Below the pieces are notes generated by a model. The model had not been told where the DNA came from and made no database searches. It was given only the letters and a program-made list of their open reading frames with translations. From Candidatus Melainabacteria bacterium (GTDB taxonomy: Bacteria > Cyanobacteriota > Vampirovibrionia > Obscuribacterales > Obscuribacteraceae): 64,000 nt of DNA. Made by a program: the position numbers and the translations under genes. Within the stretch, counting starts at the first letter, position 1. Each line of letters begins with the position of its first letter. Below, in pieces: positions 26,148 through 35,499 of this stretch. The stretch lies in contig JAFKGK010000011.1 in the NCBI GenBank assembly GCA_017307165.1, positions 34,669-98,668 of the forward strand, read 5' to 3'.

Positions 26148-26880
26148 TTAAGATCCCAAAAATTCTTTAAACCGGGTAAGTTCCTGCTCTAACTCATCCA
26201 GAGCTTGTTTTAATTGAGAACGCTCTTCTTCCTTGAAATTATTAAGGTCCTGCTCTACCAGTTTTAAAGCTTCTTTAGCCCGACTAAAGGGTACAATTCT
26301 GGCCTTAAAAGTACTCCTGGTATAAATTTTAGGCTGGCTTTCAGAAAAAACTTGAGCTTTCTCCATTAGGACATCTTTTGAAAACGGCAACTGTAGCTCT
26401 TTTGAGCTAAAAGTGTTCCCCGGGAACACATTGTGCATTTTTTCACCAGTAACTGTTTCCTTATTATCTTCTTCCTCCTTTTCAAAAGGCAACTGCAATT
26501 GTTCAAGGTCCACAGCCTCGGTATAGGCGTGGTTGATGGAAATCTGATTAGTGTTTACACGCTCAATCAGATCAGGGAAAGACGCGATTTTAAGGCGTTT
26601 GGCAATATAGGTGCGGGATTTATGTAAGAGACGGGAAAGGTCAGATTCACCGCCAAAGCCTGCCTGGATGCGGCTTTCGTTTAGTTGAGCCAGAAACTCT
26701 ACCTCTTCCTTAAAGTTAAGGTTGCGCCTTTGGAGGTTTTCTGTTAGAGAAACAACCCTGGCCTTTTCATCACTAAAAATTTCGACAATAGCTGGTACCT
26801 GCTTTAAAGAGGTAATCTGGGCTGCCCAATAACGCCGCTCACCGGTAACAATTTCAAATTTACCTGGTTCCCTGGCAGGT
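26148..26880 (-). pseudogene. Second parB copy, 5'-truncated
   Basis: A 244-residue stretch closely similar to the intact ParB from its REPGKFEIV segment onwards (GERRYWAAQ, SLTENLQRRNLNF, SRTYIAKRLKI, INHAYTEAV). The N-terminal half of the nuclease-like domain, including the NPFQVRQ-type strand and the LQPILVRP block, is absent. Homology stops near 26880, where the opposite-strand remnant of a DUF4386 gene begins. The frame stays open across the junction and could make a chimera with about 39 unrelated residues, but only TTG or an internal ATG offers a start. It keeps the embedded parS-like palindrome. Most likely it is non-functional, leaving only the site. Confidence 0.85.
26413..26429. 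promoter_or_regulatory. Candidate intragenic parS palindrome, copy 2
   Basis: The same GTGTTCCCCGGGAACAC palindrome as at 1800. Thirty-six surrounding bases are identical to the first copy, although the surrounding linker coding sequence has diverged. Confidence 0.5.
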
Positions 26881-27030
26881 CCTTGTTCAGCGTACATTCC
26901 GCTGGTGCTTCCTTTCGCTGCGCAGGAAATGGTTCTGGCGGTTTGGCTAATCATCAAAGGGTTCAATACCTCTGCAACCGCTTCCCAGCCTGCCAAACCG
27001 GGACCGAAGGAGTTGGTGAGCGCGGCATAG
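26881..27030 (+). pseudogene. C-terminal fragment of a DUF4386-family gene
   Basis: A plus-strand frame ending in TAG at 27028-27030 reads QEMVLAVWLIIKGFN, then SATASQPA and GPKELVSAA. It matches the end of the intact DUF4386 protein encoded at 32662-33378 (QEMVMAVWLIVKGFNPSAIASEPA). Its 5' part is missing exactly where the parB copy is cut. The two genes were probably once divergent, and a deletion removed both starts. Confidence 0.75.
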
Positions 27031-27849
27031 ATATCTAAGTTGGAAGGTTTTGGAGGGTCGAAATATTGCCTAAAACCTTCACCAAACGGCCCAACAAGTT
27101 CCAGGTCTAGCTACCTAAAAGGTTTTGCGGTAAAGAGAAGCCAGGCGACTGTAAAACCATTTTCGGGGTCGGAATGAACTAAGCTAATCGTTCTTTAAAC
27201 CAGGCCCAGACCGGCTTATGGAATGGATAAACTTGGGTTTTGATACTGTGGATTTGAGGGGGGTGCGTCCGTAATTGGTTTTTTGGTTCCAGTGAGGCGT
27301 AAGCCTCACCTCCTGTGGGAATGGAGGGTATTCGGTGCCTTACCTGTTCGGCGAAAGTCGGGCGGGGACACTAGCATGGCATTAAAGGGGAAAGTGCGAG
27401 GGCCATCACCCTCAATCGTTTCCTCAGAATAAGTCCGGCATGGTCAGAGCTATACTGCCCAAATCCTAGAACCCAGCGGGGTAACAAAGCACCGGGTGAG
27501 AACGATGGTGGCACTCACTCTCTTCTGAACGGAGGTCACTCCCCCTAGACTTTCGTACCCACTCAGAAGACGCAGCCTCAATAAAGGCCAAACGGTTCAA
27601 AACGGAGACCTAAACCGGATGGGTCTGACCTGAAAACTAAACGGAGATTACCTGTCTTTGAACGCCTTCATCTCAAATTCACTTCACTAACAAAGGGCTA
27701 TAGTCGTAGAACTTGAATATCAGAGCAGGTAACGGAGCTGGGGTAGTAATCGGTAGAAGCTATGCGCTACCTTCAGAGCACGGGAGAGCCGTGTACAAGG
27801 TGAAGCCCAGCAGGTTTTTCTATTGTAAGTTAAAGCAGAGGAGCACAAA

Positions 27850-29682
27850 GTGCAACAGACCAAAGTTCTACTTACAATGCTTGGCAATATGGGTTGCAAA
27901 CCAGAGGTTAAATTCGACAAACTTTTCCAAAAGCTCTTTAATCCAGAGCTCTGGTTTAGTGCTTATTTGAGTATTGCGGCAATTCCGGGCAACATGTCCA
28001 GAGGTGTTGATGGCAAAACCATCGACGGAGCAGGCATGAGATTGATCAAAAGTCTCATTTCTGAACTAAAAGCCTCCAGTTACAAGCCTCACCCGGCCCG
28101 GCGGGTCTACATACCTAAAGCCAATGGCAATGGGCAACGCCCGATTGGTGTTCCCTGTTTCCGGGATAAACTCCTGATGACCGTCCTTAAACTTATCCTG
28201 GAAGCCATCTACGAACCAACCTTTTCGAACGCTTCCCACGGTTTTCGGCCTGGAAGAAGTTGTCACACAGCAATTCATCAGATCAAAACCAAAGCAACCG
28301 GAGTGCGCTGGTGGGTAGAAGGAGACATCAAAGGGTTCTTCGACAACGTAGACCACGAAATCTTACTTAAAATACTCGGTAAGCGCATCACCGACCAGCG
28401 TTTCCTGCACCTCATTTCTCAACTCCTTCGAGCAGGCTATTACGACAATTGGCAATACCATAAAACCTTCTCGGGGACAGTGCAAGGCGGTAATCTCAGC
28501 CCGATTCTGAGTAACATTTACCTCAATGAACTGGACCAGACAGTTAGTGCCAGGATAAACCAGTACAACAAAGGTAAAGCGATGAAGATAAGTCCGGTTT
28601 ACCATAACTTTGCAGAGAAAGTTTTCCTGGCCAAAAAGCGAGCCAGACTAACTGGTAAATGGGACATTTACAAAGCGCTACGTTCCCAACTCTTCAAACT
28701 ACCCGCTCATCAAAACAATGACCCGGATTACCGCAGGCTGGTTTACTACCGCTATGCCGACGATACCTTGTTCGGGCTAATCGGCCCCAAGGCAGATGCG
28801 GTTGCCCTAAAGGGCTGGCTAGAAGGTTACCTGAAAACCGAGCTCAATTTGGAACTATCCAAAGAAAAAACGCTAATAACCCCGGTTAAGAAGCGAGTAA
28901 GGTTTTTAGGTTATGATGTGCAACAATGGAAAGGCCAACGTATTCTAAGGTACCGTACCAAAACCCGTAGAATAATAACCAAACGAACCGGCAACTACAG
29001 TTTAAGGTTGCTGTTACCACGGGATAAAACGGTAAAATTTGCCAAAGAATACGGAGATATTACCCACTGGAAGGGTAGACATCGTAGAAAACTATTCAAC
29101 CTCAGCGAACTGGAAATCCTGATGTGCTACAACTCCGAGGTTAGAGGGTTCTTCAACTACTACGCTCTAGCCGATAACCTCAAAAATGTAGCAAACAAAG
29201 TCTTTAAGCTAACCAATACCAGTTTCTTTAGAACGCTTGCCTGCAAACGCAGAACTACGATGGGAAAAGTTATCCGAAGTCTAAAGAGAGGACCTGGTAG
29301 ATATTCGGTACTTCTGAGGGATAAAGGCCACATAGTAAAAGAGTACGAACTCTTCGGCTCTACGCGCCAATTGAACAAAGGAATAATAAACTACCGTGAC
29401 CCGGACAGCCTGCCTCAAACGCTCAAGTACCGGAACGTAAATGAACTGGGAAAACGCATTTTGGCTAACATCTGCGAATGGTGTGGCAATGCCCAGGGGC
29501 CAATGGAAGTTCACCATATCCGTAAACTTAAAGATTTGAAGGATACAACCAAGAAAATCTGGGAGAAACGAATGATAGAACGCCAGCGCAAAACAATGGT
29601 GCTCTGTAAGAAGTGTCACCAGGAATTACATCAAGGTAAGCTGAGACCACAACCCATAGTTAAGGGAGAACTGGAAAGCTGA
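27850..29682 (+). CDS. ltrA: Group II intron reverse transcriptase/maturase with HNH endonuclease
   Basis: A 610-residue intron-encoded protein that assists splicing and retrohoming. The reverse transcriptase spans about residues 60-350. Its motifs include HGFRPGRSCHTAI, WWVEGDIKGFFDNVDH, the GTVQGGNLSPILSN box and the catalytic YADD at residues 302-305. A maturase (X) domain follows (about 360-480; NYYALADNLKN). A C-terminal HNH endonuclease has CEWC at 542-545, a MEVHHIRKLKD core and a final CKKC pair. All catalytic motifs appear intact. The start is GTG at 27850 with GAGGAG upstream. The stop overlaps the domain V hairpin, as is common. Confidence 0.92.
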   Translation: MQQTKVLLTMLGNMGCKPEVKFDKLFQKLFNPELWFSAYLSIAAIPGNMSRGVDGKTIDGAGMRLIKSLISELKASSYKPHPARRVYIPKANGNGQRPIGVPCFRDKLLMTVLKLILEAIYEPTFSNASHGFRPGRSCHTAIHQIKTKATGVRWWVEGDIKGFFDNVDHEILLKILGKRITDQRFLHLISQLLRAGYYDNWQYHKTFSGTVQGGNLSPILSNIYLNELDQTVSARINQYNKGKAMKISPVYHNFAEKVFLAKKRARLTGKWDIYKALRSQLFKLPAHQNNDPDYRRLVYYRYADDTLFGLIGPKADAVALKGWLEGYLKTELNLELSKEKTLITPVKKRVRFLGYDVQQWKGQRILRYRTKTRRIITKRTGNYSLRLLLPRDKTVKFAKEYGDITHWKGRHRRKLFNLSELEILMCYNSEVRGFFNYYALADNLKNVANKVFKLTNTSFFRTLACKRRTTMGKVIRSLKRGPGRYSVLLRDKGHIVKEYELFGSTRQLNKGIINYRDPDSLPQTLKYRNVNELGKRILANICEWCGNAQGPMEVHHIRKLKDLKDTTKKIWEKRMIERQRKTMVLCKKCHQELHQGKLRPQPIVKGELES

Positions 29683-29709
29683 CTACAGTGAAAGTTGTAC
29701 GGTCAGTTT
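29677..29709 (+). ncRNA. Group II intron domain V hairpin
   Basis: A 33-base hairpin starts with the catalytic AGC triad, has a GAAA tetraloop and a two-base bulge before GGTCAGTTT. It is followed by G-rich linker and a domain VI-like helix. It matches domain V in form and position. Confidence 0.7.
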
Positions 29710-29846
29710 GGAGGGGGGTAGACAGAAACGGGTCAGTGAAAGCTGTTACCGCGCTGGCTGCCTACCCTACGATAGCAAAAATAGGAGTTTGAGCTAAGCA
29801 TGGGTAATCCCTTCTTCCCTCAAAGCTGGTTCAATGGCTGCCTTTA

Positions 29847-29877
29847 ATTTATCTGCTGACAGCTTTAGCAGATAAAT
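29847..29877. repeat. Perfect 11-bp hairpin downstream of the intron
   Basis: ATTTATCTGCT and AGCAGATAAAT pair around a nine-base loop. The stem is followed by a short T/A-rich tract. It may be a terminator for a minus-strand remnant or part of the intron's target region. Confidence 0.45.
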
Positions 29878-29986
29878 CTATAAATATTATGACCTTGTTT
29901 ACGACTATTAACTCGGATTGTCAGGATTACCCACTAGGATACAGGTAGGAAGATTCTGTTTACGAAGGGGTAAAGGAGGCATACGA

Positions 29987-31438
29987 ATGGATCTGAGGAA
30001 ATATTCAATAAAAGGAGTGGTAGCCTGCTTGTTGTTGGCCTTAGTTCCATTGTCCACCGCCCCGGCCGGAGCGACTTCAACTGTGGCTCCTCCCTTTACC
30101 AATTACTACGACACCCATCAGGGTATTCGATTGCTTGGCAACCCGTTGACAAACCTGGTTACTGTAAACGGCTATCCAGCCCAGTATTTTGAGAAAGGCC
30201 GCATCGAAAACCATCAGACCGATTTAACCAGCCCGGACTGGAAATTTATGTATGGGCGGTTAACAGCAGAACTGATCGAAAGAAATGCCCAGGGTTCTGT
30301 AAATAACACCAGTATGACTTATGCTGACCTGAAAGTAGCAATGCAGCCCCAAAACAGGCAGAATCCGCCCCAAAATTATACCGGGGGTGTTGTCGCCCAG
30401 GGCGAAGGCGTTTTTGTACCCTTTGACTCATATTTGCGAGCGGCTCCAGGTTACCTTGTTCCCCGGTACTTCTGGAACTATATCAACCGCCAGGATCTGT
30501 TCCCGGGCGGCTGGCTGCATGATGTAGGTCTGCCAATGACCCAGGCTTACCCGGTGCGGACAACCAAAAACGGGGTGGAACGCACTATAGTCACCCAGGC
30601 TTTTGAAAGATCGGTCCTGACTTATGACCTTCTCAATCCGCTGGAGTGGCAAATTGAGCGTGGTAACATTGGTAGTGATATGGTAAAGATCCTAAATCTT
30701 AGTGAAATTAGCACTGGCAGTATAGAAATCCCGGCCGCCAATGCACTGGTAACTGTCCCGGTACACATTCTGGCCCGGGTTGGAGAACCGGGCGAGCAGG
30801 TTACAGCCCGTCTCACCTGGCAGGACGGTACTCGTCTTAACTTTCCCATTACGGTTTTACGCGGTGAAGACGGTAAGGGTCTGGTAATTGGCAATATGGG
30901 GTGGGGCGCTCATCCCCAGCCCCCGACACCACCAACTCAACCGGCCAGCCTTGAAATCTATAACCATAATAATGTCTTACTTGCCCAGCAGCCGGTTGTC
31001 GTGCTAAACCAGAATGAACCGTCCGCCCAATCAATCAATCTATACTGGGTGGTACAACGGGACGCTGTAACTGTAACCCCCCTGGCGACTACTATCCTTC
31101 GAACCGAGGCCGTCGCTACCGCTGCATTGAATGAACTCTTATGGGGACCCCTTACAACTACTAATTTTGGTTATTACACAGCCTTACCGACCCCCCAGGA
31201 GGTGTTGGCGTATCCGGGACGGCAGTCGGATTGGGGTCCACGGGTAACGCTTAATAGCCTGGAAATTGTGAATGGGGTGGCAACAGCCGATTTCTCAAAG
31301 GAGATGAAAGCCTATGGAGGTGGCTCGACCAGGGTTTATTTAATAACGAGACAGATAACCCTGACCCTCCAGCAGTTTCCTGGCATAAAGCAGGTTCAAA
31401 TCTCTATTGAAGGCGACCTCAACGCGCTCCAACCCTGA
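29987..31438 (+). CDS. Secreted GerMN-domain protein
   Basis: A 483-residue exported protein. The ATG at 29987 has AAAGGAGG upstream and opens a signal peptide (KGVVACLLLALVPLSTAPAGA). The N-terminal half (about 35-265) is a repeated extracellular domain (YYDTHQGIRLLGNPLTN, QYFEKGRIENH, TQAFERSVLTYD, ERGNIGSDMV) also found in the FHA receptor at 43607-46123. The C-terminal domain (about 385-483) matches GerMN / sporulation-germination domains (AALNELLWGP, LNSLEIVNGVATADFSKE, then VQISIEG). It is predicted to sit outside the membrane. The function is unknown. Confidence 0.75.
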   Translation: MDLRKYSIKGVVACLLLALVPLSTAPAGATSTVAPPFTNYYDTHQGIRLLGNPLTNLVTVNGYPAQYFEKGRIENHQTDLTSPDWKFMYGRLTAELIERNAQGSVNNTSMTYADLKVAMQPQNRQNPPQNYTGGVVAQGEGVFVPFDSYLRAAPGYLVPRYFWNYINRQDLFPGGWLHDVGLPMTQAYPVRTTKNGVERTIVTQAFERSVLTYDLLNPLEWQIERGNIGSDMVKILNLSEISTGSIEIPAANALVTVPVHILARVGEPGEQVTARLTWQDGTRLNFPITVLRGEDGKGLVIGNMGWGAHPQPPTPPTQPASLEIYNHNNVLLAQQPVVVLNQNEPSAQSINLYWVVQRDAVTVTPLATTILRTEAVATAALNELLWGPLTTTNFGYYTALPTPQEVLAYPGRQSDWGPRVTLNSLEIVNGVATADFSKEMKAYGGGSTRVYLITRQITLTLQQFPGIKQVQISIEGDLNALQP

Positions 31439-31585
31439 CCTGACCCCTTTCCCCAACGATGGCTGGGACCGATAAAACCTTTAGCCGCCGAAAAGGAGTT
31501 AGTCCAGTTAATTTTTTAGTTCGTCTTCACCCTAATAGTCATCTATCAGCTTTATTATAGTATTAGTAGCTGGAGGTGGTCATTT

Positions 31586-32599
31586 ATGAAAGCGGTTGTA
31601 TACACGGAATACGGATCCCCTGATGTTCTTAAATTAAAAGAGGTAGAAAAACCTACTCCCAGGGACAATGAAATCCTGATAAGAGTATATGCGACCACGG
31701 TAAATTTCGGGGATGTTATAGCTCGTAATTTCAACAAAGTCACTCTTCGCAAGTTCTGGATGCCCATGCCCCTCTGGCTCCCTACGCGAATAATATTTGG
31801 TTTCAGAAAACCAAGAAAAACAATACTGGGGAATGGATTTGCCGGAGTAATTGAAGCAATTGGCAAAGATGTAAAATTATTTAGAAAAGGGGATTCTGTT
31901 TTTGGTTATCGAGACTCGAGCTTTGGGGCTTATGCTGAGTACCTATGTATGGCTGAAACTGGACTGGTAGCAATAAAACCCGCCAATATGACCTATGAAG
32001 AAGCTGCCTGCGTTCCTTACGGGGCATTAATGGCGCTGCGTCTCCTCAGGAAAGTAAAAATTCAGCCCGGTCAAAAAGCGCTTATCAACGGTGCTTCAGG
32101 AGGAATAGGTTCATTCGCTGTCCAGCTTGCCAACTATTTTGAGGCAGAAGTTACCGGAGTATGCGGTACCCCAAGAGTAGAACTGGTGAAATCACTAGGA
32201 GCTAATAAGGTAATTGATTATACCAAAGAGGATTTTACCAAAAACGGTGAAACCTACGACCTTATTTTTGACATTTTAGGCAAGAGTTCGTTTTCAGATT
32301 GTAAAAGTTCGCTAAAGCAAAACGGACGTTACCTTTTAGCCAGCTTCAAGCAGCGGCCACTTTTTCAAATGCTTGTGACTTCGATAATCGGGAGCAAGAA
32401 AGTAATATGTGCGCTGGCAATCCCAAAACCAGAGGACTTAATTTTCCTTAAAGAGCTGATTGAGGAGGGGAAGATAAAATCGGTCATAGACCGCTGCTAT
32501 CCGTTAGAACAAACTGCCGAGGCTCACAGGTATTTTGAAACAGGTCAAAAAAAGGGAAATGTAGCCATCAGGGTGGTAGCTAACAACGTTAAAGCCTGA
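31586..32599 (+). CDS. Zinc-type alcohol dehydrogenase/quinone oxidoreductase (MDR family)
   Basis: A 337-residue medium-chain dehydrogenase/reductase. The GroES-like N-terminus (KAVVYTEYGSPDVLKLKEVEKP) and the nucleotide-binding motif NGASGGIGSFAVQLA are clear. The zinc-binding cysteines of classic alcohol dehydrogenases are absent, so it resembles quinone-oxidoreductase members that reduce enones or quinones with NADPH. A GGAGG ribosome binding site precedes the ATG. It is followed by a small membrane gene on the same strand. A degenerate copy of its end lies at 33502. Confidence 0.88.
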   Translation: MKAVVYTEYGSPDVLKLKEVEKPTPRDNEILIRVYATTVNFGDVIARNFNKVTLRKFWMPMPLWLPTRIIFGFRKPRKTILGNGFAGVIEAIGKDVKLFRKGDSVFGYRDSSFGAYAEYLCMAETGLVAIKPANMTYEEAACVPYGALMALRLLRKVKIQPGQKALINGASGGIGSFAVQLANYFEAEVTGVCGTPRVELVKSLGANKVIDYTKEDFTKNGETYDLIFDILGKSSFSDCKSSLKQNGRYLLASFKQRPLFQMLVTSIIGSKKVICALAIPKPEDLIFLKELIEEGKIKSVIDRCYPLEQTAEAHRYFETGQKKGNVAIRVVANNVKA

Positions 32600-32661
32600 C
32601 AAAGTATCGTAACGGTACACAACAATCAAAATAATCAGGAGGGAGAAGGGAGCAGAAGAAA

Positions 32662-33378
32662 ATGAATACAAACCGAAAGATCGCCATAACGGTAGGAGTG
32701 TTATACATAATTGGGACGCTGGCAGGCGTAGCGAGTTGGATTGTTACGGGATCAATCCTGGAAGGTCAGGATTATCTTAATAAAGTGGCTGCCAATGAAA
32801 CCCAGTTTATTGTAGGAGCCATTTTAGTATTATTAATGGGCCTTTCCCTTGCTTTGGTTCCAGTTGTGCTGTTTCCGATCCTAAAAAAACTAAATGAAGT
32901 TGTGGCAATCGGGTATGTGGTTTTCAGGGGGGCGCTGGAGACCTTTGCCACTATTGCATCGGTAATCGCTTGGTTACTTTTAATAATTTTGAGTAAGGAA
33001 TATGTAAAAGCAGGGGCGCCGGATATCGCCTATTTTAAGACGTCCGGCACTGTAATATTGGAAGGAACCGATTCTATTAGTGCTATTTTAGCAATCGTTT
33101 TCAGCCTGGGCGCTTTGATGCTTTATTATGTGCTCTATCAATCAAAACTTATCCCTCGCTGGATATCAATTTGGGGTTTCCTGGCGGCCGTATTGTATTT
33201 AGGTGCAGGCATATACAATTTGTTTGGCCCTGAACTAACTATAGGAATGCTTCCTATGCTTCCGCAAGAAATGGTCATGGCGGTATGGTTGATAGTTAAA
33301 GGATTCAATCCATCAGCAATTGCTTCCGAGCCTGCCATATCTAATCCAAAGGAAGTTCAAATGAGTGCATTCAGATGA
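32662..33378 (+). CDS. DUF4386-family membrane protein
   Basis: A 238-residue protein with about six hydrophobic helices. The family pattern (KIAITVGVLYIIGTLAGVAS at the start, QEMVMAVWLIVKGFN at the end) matches DUF4386 proteins, whose function is unknown. AGGAGG lies 19 bases before the ATG. It follows the oxidoreductase by 62 bases, so the two may be co-transcribed. A fragment of a second copy is at 26881. Confidence 0.82.
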   Translation: MNTNRKIAITVGVLYIIGTLAGVASWIVTGSILEGQDYLNKVAANETQFIVGAILVLLMGLSLALVPVVLFPILKKLNEVVAIGYVVFRGALETFATIASVIAWLLLIILSKEYVKAGAPDIAYFKTSGTVILEGTDSISAILAIVFSLGALMLYYVLYQSKLIPRWISIWGFLAAVLYLGAGIYNLFGPELTIGMLPMLPQEMVMAVWLIVKGFNPSAIASEPAISNPKEVQMSAFR

Positions 33379-33501
33379 GGAATTTACCTTACAACCCTCG
33401 CTCCGCCCGTAGACCCTGCTGGCGGATGTTCTTCAAACATTATTGGTTTCTTTAGAAGGTAGTAAGAAAGAAGGAAAGGTTATCGGCTGCAGGGTTTAAA
33501 A

Positions 33502-33680
33502 CCAGAAAGCAAAAAGGCAAAAGATCCGGTCTTCCTCAAAGAACTTACTGGGGCAGGAAAGTTTAAAGTGGTGAGTAAATAGTTGCTATCCGTTGGAACA
33601 GACCTTCGCATCTTGCAGTCTCGCAGGAAGGTCGAACCAGGGCACCAGGAAGGGAATGGAATCGTCCCTAGCGGACATAC
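33502..33680 (+). pseudogene. Degenerate C-terminal remnant of a zinc-type oxidoreductase
   Basis: An interrupted plus-strand frame reads ESKKAKDPVFLKELTGAGK, then a stop. It resembles PKPEDLIFLKELIEEGKIK of the intact oxidoreductase at 31586. The following bases GCTATCCGTTGGAACA match the DNA coding CYPLEQT in that gene. It is a decayed duplicate. The 120 bases before it show nothing recognisable. Confidence 0.6.
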
Positions 33681-33782
33681 TGACAGAAGCTGAGAGGAGC
33701 GATACCTAAATGAAGCTATAGTAGCCGCCTCAGCATAAGCCGTATTGAAACCAACTAATTTCGTTCAGAAAGGGGTAAAGCG

Positions 33783-34325
33783 GTGGATCCAAACACATAT
33801 TCCAGCCAGAAGATAGATAGAAGAGTGATCCTTTCAACCTTGTGGATCTTCGCGATGTTCAACTACCTTTACGCAGATGTTTTTACCTTGTTCTTCAACC
33901 CAACCCTGCAGAAGGAAGCAACGAGGCAACTGGAAGCGGGGTACGTAGGAGACGTGCAAATTACTCAAGGATTCATCCTTGTGTTCGCGGTATTGATGGA
34001 AACCGCGATAGCTATGGTGCTGCTGTCCCGGATTTTGAACTACACAGCCAATCGCTGGGCAAACATCATTGCGGGCGTATTTCATACTGCGTTTGTGGGC
34101 TGGTCACTTATAGGCGACACCTGGCCAAACCTCTTCTATGCCTTCTTCACAATCATCGAAGTCGCCTGTACCCTGTTCATAGTCTGGTACGCATGGAGAT
34201 GGCCTAATCCAAAGCCAAAGCTAAACAGGGTGACCAACATGAAAGTGATTACACCCACACAATTCGAGGCACCGGAAGACCTTCAGCTCACTGATATAGA
34301 GAAACCTGCTAAGACCAGGATTTAA
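33783..34325 (+). CDS. DUF6326-like membrane protein
   Basis: A 180-residue protein with four hydrophobic segments (LSTLWIFAMFNYLYADVFTLFF, then ITQGFILVFAVLMETAIAMVLL, IAGVFHTAFVGWSLIG and AFFTIIEVACTLFIVWYAW). The pattern fits the DUF6326 family, of unknown function. The start is GTG at 33783, preceded by an AAAGGGG box. Its stop lies two bases before the IS481 element, so the insertion just missed it. The C-terminal tail is soluble and polar. Confidence 0.65.
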   Translation: MDPNTYSSQKIDRRVILSTLWIFAMFNYLYADVFTLFFNPTLQKEATRQLEAGYVGDVQITQGFILVFAVLMETAIAMVLLSRILNYTANRWANIIAGVFHTAFVGWSLIGDTWPNLFYAFFTIIEVACTLFIVWYAWRWPNPKPKLNRVTNMKVITPTQFEAPEDLQLTDIEKPAKTRI

Positions 34326-34326
34326 C

Positions 34327-35494
34327 TGTGCGGATCGCCCAGTTCGTTTAATAATCAGAACTATTCTTGACAATAATCAAATACAGTAATTTCCGCCAAA
34401 TGAGCGGCCCAGTTTATCTGGCCGTGAATGCAGCGGTCAAGAGGTGGCTGAGGCCACCTCTTGCTTTTGTTCTTCTTCTTTACTTTTATTTGTCTTGAGT
34501 TGCTGCAAATCAGCCCAATAATTTTGGAGTTTTATTCGTTCTTTGCCTGGGTCAAACATTGCTTCGGCTTCTTCATGAATTGGAGTTTTTAATTCTAGTT
34601 CTTTCCATCTTTCCCAGGGCGTTAGATTCTTTAGAGAGCCATGGACCCGGTAATGATTGTAATAATCCTGCCATTCCACCAGCTTTTCTTGCAATTTCGG
34701 ATCTTTCAAATCTACTCTTGCCCAGAATTCTTCCAGATCAGTCTTTTGGGACCGTTCGACTTTCCCATTTAAATGGGGAGAGGCCGGCTTATTCGGTCGA
34801 AATTTTATGCCGTATTCCATTAACTTTTCCTGGAACTTATATCCGAAAAATCCTGACCTCGATCTGTCTGGATTCGCTGAAAGGGAAAAGGCAGCTCCTC
34901 GATCATGTACTCAAGGAATTCGAGCGTATTTTCCACGCTACGCTGTTTATAAATGGCTAGGGCTCGTAACCGAGTTCAGTCGTCAACTGCAGTATATTGG
35001 TAGATGCCAGGGGCAATCTTACAGGTATCCATCTGAATTCTTTCGCCTGGAATAGCCCGCTCGTACCGCTTAAAGCTCTTTCTAATTCGCCTGGTAGTAA
35101 CAAGAGGTTTGACGTTATTTTTGGTTAAAACCTTATGAATAGTCTCACGAGAAAGGGAGCAATCATACTCCCTTTTCAGCTCGTTCTGAATCCGCCTAGT
35201 GCCTAATCTTCGCTTTCTCAATTCCAGGATCCATTGCTCGTGCTGGGCAGTTACTTTCCTTTTAGGAAAGACACCCGGCCGGTGACTCAGGCTTTTGAGA
35301 CCTTCTTCCCCGAACTTTCGATACCGCCGGAGCCATTTTTCCAGGGTTGGTCTGGAAACGCCGCATCTGCGGCAAACAAGTTCAGCATCATGGGTCTCTT
35401 CATATAGTTTAACCCATCGTAATCGGGTTTTCACTTCTGATTGCATTTAATCATTATACAACACGATTACTAAACGAACTATACGATCCCCACA
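34327..35494. mobile_element. IS481-family insertion sequence
   Basis: A 1168-bp element. The ends are matching inverted repeats: TGTGCGGATCG..AGTTCGTTTAATAATC from 34327 and TGTGGGGATCG..AGTTCGTTTAGTAATC read inward from 35494. No clear target duplication is seen. The single transposase gene on the minus strand is broken. Confidence 0.85.
34437..35446 (-). pseudogene. IS481-family transposase, inactivated
   Basis: The minus-strand frame from 35446 encodes an N-terminal helix-turn-helix (HDAELVCRRCGVSRPTLEKW) and the start of the integrase core with a first catalytic Asp (RIQMDTCK). A TGA codon near 34977 interrupts AVDD-TRLRALAIYKQRSV. A frameshift near 34848 then splits the core before the second frame resumes MEYGIKFRPNKPASPHLNGKVERSQ, holding the catalytic Glu region. 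The pieces align end to end as one IS481 transposase. Confidence 0.85.
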
Positions 35495-35499
35495 TATAA

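Larger units (their letters stand above)
27263..29770 (+). mobile_element. Group II intron
   Basis: A roughly 2.5 kb retroelement. A GTGCG 5' end at 27263 is followed by about 590 bases of structured, G-rich leader, then the intron-encoded protein, a domain V hairpin and a CTACCCTAC 3' end at 29762-29770. The boundaries are predicted from consensus and not proved. The flanking exon is not an identifiable gene; neither side reads as a recognised coding sequence. It lies between the parB/DUF4386 junction and a secreted-protein gene. Confidence 0.75.

Noticed and set aside
26881..26996. Novel N-terminal domain of the second ParB copy (MAGWEAVAEVLN...)
   Set aside because: It is the antisense of a DUF4386 gene end and has no start codon with a ribosome binding site.
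29771..29860. Possible transposase exon interrupted by the group II intron (minus strand, ending KPVWAWFKERLA)
   Set aside because: Joining the flanks gives only about 34 codons between stops and no known motif.
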